From contig DAOVOW010000058.1 of assembly GCA_030629485.1 (NCBI GenBank), positions 1 to 8,921 on the forward strand: a stretch of DNA of 8,921 nucleotides, read 5' to 3'. The notes below the pieces were generated by a model. It searched no databases. It was not told the origin of the DNA and saw only the letters and a program-made list of their open reading frames with translations. The position numbers were made by a program, and so were the translations under genes. The stretch comes from a bacterium. Its GTDB lineage: Bacteria > Zixibacteria > MSB-5A5 > GN15 > FEB-12. Of the stretch, positions 5,672-8,921 are shown one piece after another; positions within the stretch are counted from its first letter, which is position 1, and the number at the start of each line of letters is the position of its first letter.

Positions 5672-8052
5672 TTATCCCTAATCTCAGCGTTAAACTGTTT
5701 CTTTACATTACCTACAACACGTCGTTGTGTTTCTTCTACTTGCTCAGTCGACAGGCTACCGGATCGCGACCGGTAGTTGATGGACAGAGCGATGGATTTC
5801 TTGCCCTTTTCAATCTGCTTACCCGCGTAGAGATCGAAGATATCAACCGACTCGGCCAACTTGCCGGCGGCTTTACGCACACATTCAATGATATCCCCGG
5901 CCGGTACCGCCTCATCGACCAGGATGGCCAGATCGCGCGGTGCCGCCGGATAGACGGCCAACGGCTCGAACTGGATGCGATCCTTGCGAGTGTCAATCAA
6001 CCCATCCAGATCAATCTCTGCTACCAGTACCGGTTGCTTCACCCCCAGAGTGCGTGCCTTGTCGGACACAATGAGACCGGCCCAACCAACAGCCCGCCCC
6101 TCAGATTTGATCCTAAATGAGATTCTGTCATCAAGGAATAAGACTTTGTCAGGAACGAAATCGAAGTCGGGCCAGCGAAAGTGCTCAACCAATCTCTGTA
6201 GAGCGCCAGTGAGGTCATGGAAGTCAAACGGTCGCGCCGAGTCACGCCAGCCTTGTGCTGTGTTACCTGATACGGCCAGAGCTAAGCGATCCGGCTCCTG
6301 CCAATCAGCGTCGTCATCGCCCGCAAAGTAAACCTTGCCCAGTTCGAACAATCGCAGGTCGAGCACCCGGTGGGCCAGGTTGTGCGATACGGCCGCTAGC
6401 GCCGACGGCACCAGCGAGTTGCGCATAATATCCAGTTCTTCGGAGACCGGATTCAGTATTCGCACCTGTGGAAGATCGGGATGGAATAACGAAGCTACCC
6501 GACTCGAGCAGAGCCCGTGGTCCAGCATCTCATCGAATCCGCAAGCGGTCAAAACCCACCGCGCTTCACGGGCAAATTGATCCTCAGGCAGAATGCGTGA
6601 GAAAAGCGGGCCGATGTTAGTGACCGAGTCTTCGATGCTGTCGAAGCCTTCGATGCGAACAACCTCTTCAATCAAGTCGATTTCGCGTTCCAGGTCAGGC
6701 CGGAAAGTCGGTACCGTGACCACAAGTGGATCGTCGCCGGACACATGCAGTTCAAGATCCGTCAGTATCTGCTTCATGCGTTCGGTCGAGTAATTGCTGC
6801 CGAGGACGGCGTTGCAGCGCGCGGGACGAAGTTTGATCGTGCCCGGCTCAATGAGCTTCGGATAGCAATCGACGATGCCTGCTTGCACCTCTCCCCCACA
6901 CAATTCGTGCATGAATTGCGCCGCTCGGTTGATGGCGTACTCGATGCCGTTGGGATCGGTCCCTTTTTCAAAACGTGCTGATGATTCGGTCACAATATCG
7001 AGCTTCTTGCGGCTCTTGCGAATAACGCTGGGATTGAAGTAGGCCGCTTCCAGAAGGATATTAGTGGTGTCGTTCTCGACTTCCGAATTGAGACCACCCA
7101 TAACGCCGCCGGCTGCGACTCCGGATTTACCGTCAGTGATCAACAAGACCTGTTCATCCAGGATGTGTTCCTGTCCGTCCAGCGTAGAAAACTTCTCTCG
7201 GTCGTGGGCAGGACGAACGACCACTTCATCTGAGCCGAAGCGGTCAAGATCAAATGCATGTAGGGGATGCCCGCACTCAAGCATAACCAGGTTGGTGATG
7301 TCGACGACGTTGGAAATCGGTCGCACCCCGCAGGCGAGCAACCGTCTGCGCACCCACCAGGGTGACGGTGCGATTTTGACGTTCTTGATAATACGAGCGG
7401 CGTAGCGCGGGCAGGCATCGGGGTCATCAATAGATACAGTGATTGAATCAGAAGCAGGGGTCGCTACTTCGGTCAGATCGAACTTGGGACGGCGCAGCTT
7501 GATTGAGGCCAGCGCCGCTAGGTCGCGGGCGATTCCGATTGCCGACATCGAGTCCGGACGGTTGGGAGTGAGCTCAAAAGTAAGCATGAAGTCATCGTAG
7601 TCCAGGTGCTTGACCAGAGGCGTGCCGATCGGGGCGTCGTCATCGAGCACTATAATACCGGAGTGGTCGTCCGATATACTCAACTCGCGTTCCGAGCAAA
7701 TCATACCGGACGACTCGATCCCGCGGATCTTTACCTTCTTGATGACGAAATCATCGACCAACCGAGCGCCGATGCGGGCAAAGGCGATTTTCTGCCCGAC
7801 GGCAACATTGGGGGCGCCACAAACGACATCGACGCGCTCGGCTCCGTCATCAACAACCGCTTTCCTGATTTTGTCGGCCCCCTCAATAGCGCTGAGTTCG
7901 ACTACCTGTCCGACCACGACATTTTCCATGTACCGGGCGGTCGACTCGATGTATTCACATGAGGTGCCGGACAGAGTCAGGCGATCACCCATTTCGTCGG
8001 GGGACCAGTCAAGTCCGGTGAGTTCTTTGAGCCAATTGTATGAGACTTTCAT
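5668..8052 (-). CDS. pheT: Phenylalanyl-tRNA synthetase beta subunit
   Basis: PheT pairs with PheS as an alpha2-beta2 enzyme charging tRNA-Phe in the cytoplasm; beta binds tRNA and edits Tyr-tRNA-Phe. The 794 residues are the full usual length. The canonical start MKVSYNWLKELTGL is followed by an EMAP-type tRNA-binding domain (about 43-152) with VVCGAPNVAVGQ and GMICSERELSI, the TPNRPD motif, the B3/4 editing region with RYAARII and NVVDITNLVMLECGHPLHAFD, the EKGTDPN segment, the B5 domain with PTFRPDLEREIDLIEEV, a catalytic-like core, and the C-terminal ferredoxin-like anticodon-binding domain (about 697-793) with YPAAPRDLAILVD. The usual HPNAD of the tRNA-binding domain is replaced by EGADK. 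It begins two bases after pheS and overlaps the next gene by four bases, so all three are likely one operon. Confidence 0.97.
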   Translation of the reverse strand: MKVSYNWLKELTGLDWSPDEMGDRLTLSGTSCEYIESTARYMENVVVGQVVELSAIEGADKIRKAVVDDGAERVDVVCGAPNVAVGQKIAFARIGARLVDDFVIKKVKIRGIESSGMICSERELSISDDHSGIIVLDDDAPIGTPLVKHLDYDDFMLTFELTPNRPDSMSAIGIARDLAALASIKLRRPKFDLTEVATPASDSITVSIDDPDACPRYAARIIKNVKIAPSPWWVRRRLLACGVRPISNVVDITNLVMLECGHPLHAFDLDRFGSDEVVVRPAHDREKFSTLDGQEHILDEQVLLITDGKSGVAAGGVMGGLNSEVENDTTNILLEAAYFNPSVIRKSRKKLDIVTESSARFEKGTDPNGIEYAINRAAQFMHELCGGEVQAGIVDCYPKLIEPGTIKLRPARCNAVLGSNYSTERMKQILTDLELHVSGDDPLVVTVPTFRPDLEREIDLIEEVVRIEGFDSIEDSVTNIGPLFSRILPEDQFAREARWVLTACGFDEMLDHGLCSSRVASLFHPDLPQVRILNPVSEELDIMRNSLVPSALAAVSHNLAHRVLDLRLFELGKVYFAGDDDADWQEPDRLALAVSGNTAQGWRDSARPFDFHDLTGALQRLVEHFRWPDFDFVPDKVLFLDDRISFRIKSEGRAVGWAGLIVSDKARTLGVKQPVLVAEIDLDGLIDTRKDRIQFEPLAVYPAAPRDLAILVDEAVPAGDIIECVRKAAGKLAESVDIFDLYAGKQIEKGKKSIALSINYRSRSGSLSTEQVEETQRRVVGNVKKQFNAEIRDK

Positions 8053-8054
8053 GG

Positions 8055-8921
8055 CTACACAAACTGCCTTAAGAAACGCAAATCGTTGTTAAAGAAAAGT
8101 CGGATGTCGTCGATGCGATACTTCAGCATAGCGGGACGTTCGACGCCGATACCAAAGGCATACCCGGTATATTTTTCAGGATCGTGGCCGGTGATCTCGA
8201 GCACGGCCGGATCGATCATGCCACAACCGAGAATCTCCAGCCAACCGGTTTGCTTGCATACGGCACAGCCTTCACCACCGCAGAGGAAGCACTGGATATC
8301 GACCTCCGCCGAAGGTTCCGTGAATGGAAAGTACGACGGCCGAAACTTGAGTTTGAGCCCCTCACCAAAGAACGCGTTGCAGAACGCCACCAGGACACCC
8401 TTGAGGTCGGCCATGGTGACACCTTCATCGATCAGAAAGCCGTCAACCTGGTGAAAGGCAACGTGGGCACGGGAACTGATCGCCTCGTTGCGGAAGCACT
8501 TGCCGGGTGTGATAATCTTGATCGGCGGCTTCTGTTTCTCCAGTTCGCGAATCTGTACCGGCGTGGTGTGCGTGCGCAGCAGGCGATCGCCCTCGACGAA
8601 GAAAGTGTCTTGCATGTCGCGAGCGGGATGATCGGGCGGGAAGTTCAGGGCGCCGAAGTTGTAATAGTCAGTTTCAATATCCGGTCCGCGGGCAATCTCA
8701 AACCCCATACCGTAAAATATGCTGCACATCTCCTCAATGACCTGGCTGGTCAGGTGCATCGCGCCTACCCGCTGGGCGGTGCCGGGCAGGGTCGGATCGA
8801 TCAGCGGCGCTTCAGATTTCTCGGAGAATCGTCTCTCGGCCGCATCGAAATCCTGCTCCAGTTGGACGCGACAATTATTGGCCTCGGCCCCTACCAGCTT
8901 ACGCTGCTCAACAGGGAGGTC
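8055..8921 (-). CDS. pheS: Phenylalanyl-tRNA synthetase alpha subunit (5' end outside window)
   Basis: PheS is the catalytic class II subunit forming Phe-adenylate and Phe-tRNA. The frame is open to the right edge: before the ATG at 8759 it reads [18 protein letters not shown] and then [17 protein letters not shown], the normal end of the N-terminal coiled coil and entry to the catalytic domain. The ATG at 8759 is therefore internal; 289 codons are visible and roughly the first 50 are missing. Motif 2 shows [21 protein letters not shown], broken here only by the reading limit of this note, followed by [17 protein letters not shown] four-Cys cluster C-x2-C-x4-C-x2-C precedes [12 protein letters not shown], a form seen in many bacterial PheS. 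Motif 3 reads [10 protein letters not shown], with Pro where Leu, Ile or similar is usual. The TAG stop lies two bases before pheT. Confidence 0.96.
   Translation of the reverse strand, partial: DLPVEQRKLVGAEANNCRVQLEQDFDAAERRFSEKSEAPLIDPTLPGTAQRVGAMHLTSQVIEEMCSIFYGMGFEIARGPDIETDYYNFGALNFPPDHPARDMQDTFFVEGDRLLRTHTTPVQIRELEKQKPPIKIITPGKCFRNEAISSRAHVAFHQVDGFLIDEGVTMADLKGVLVAFCNAFFGEGLKLKFRPSYFPFTEPSAEVDIQCFLCGGEGCAVCKQTGWLEILGCGMIDPAVLEITGHDPEKYTGYAFGIGVERPAMLKYRIDDIRLFFNNDLRFLRQFV

Noticed and set aside
8055..8759. pheS as a complete 234-residue gene starting at 8759
   Set aside because: The frame continues upstream with typical PheS sequence to the window edge, so the ATG at 8759 is an internal Met.

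Overview
The window is a stretch of bacterial chromosome in which every gene I can support lies on the minus strand. Read in the direction of transcription (right to left) the order is pheS (5' end outside the window), pheT, a small ZapB-like coiled-coil gene, zapA, rny (RNase Y), a ymdB-family phosphodiesterase, folD, and then an outer-membrane beta-barrel gene of the PorV/UPF0164 type that runs off the left edge. The barrel gene has no stop codon inside the window and had to be read by hand.

The composition is moderately GC-rich. The mix of a Firmicute-like rny-ymdB pair, a Gram-negative envelope protein of PorV type and the pheST-zapBA-rny-ymdB-folD order suggests a Gram-negative, FCB-related or candidate-phylum bacterium. 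Zixibacteria is my guess, but this is inference from gene order and protein style, not a database match.

Layout. 8921-8055 pheS and 8052-5668 pheT encode the two subunits of phenylalanyl-tRNA synthetase, two bases apart. The stop of pheT overlaps the GTG start of the coiled-coil gene (5671-5423). A plausible sigma-70 promoter (5414-5386) then precedes zapA (5347-5033), so zapA, rny and perhaps what follows can be expressed apart from pheST. The zapA-rny gap holds two small tandem hairpins. rny (4914-3349) has a strong Shine-Dalgarno and is followed by a perfect 11-bp hairpin (3292-3317) resembling a weak terminator. ymdB (3211-2384) and folD (2368-1487) are 15 bases apart. The 1214-1486 gap carries a candidate promoter for the barrel gene, and its left part stays open in frame with that gene.

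Functionally the block combines translation (PheST), division-ring assembly (ZapA and the ZapB-like protein), mRNA turnover (RNase Y and YmdB, whose Bacillus homologues interact) and one-carbon metabolism (FolD). The barrel gene is probably a separate unit. I see no mobile element, CRISPR array, tRNA, rRNA or phage gene. This is mostly a housekeeping region and I did not find a clear new system. The most worthwhile leads are the ZapB-like gene between pheT and zapA, the odd N-terminal region of the barrel gene (possibly a dispersed repeat), the hairpin separating rny from ymdB, and two unusual residues in conserved motifs of FolD and PheS.
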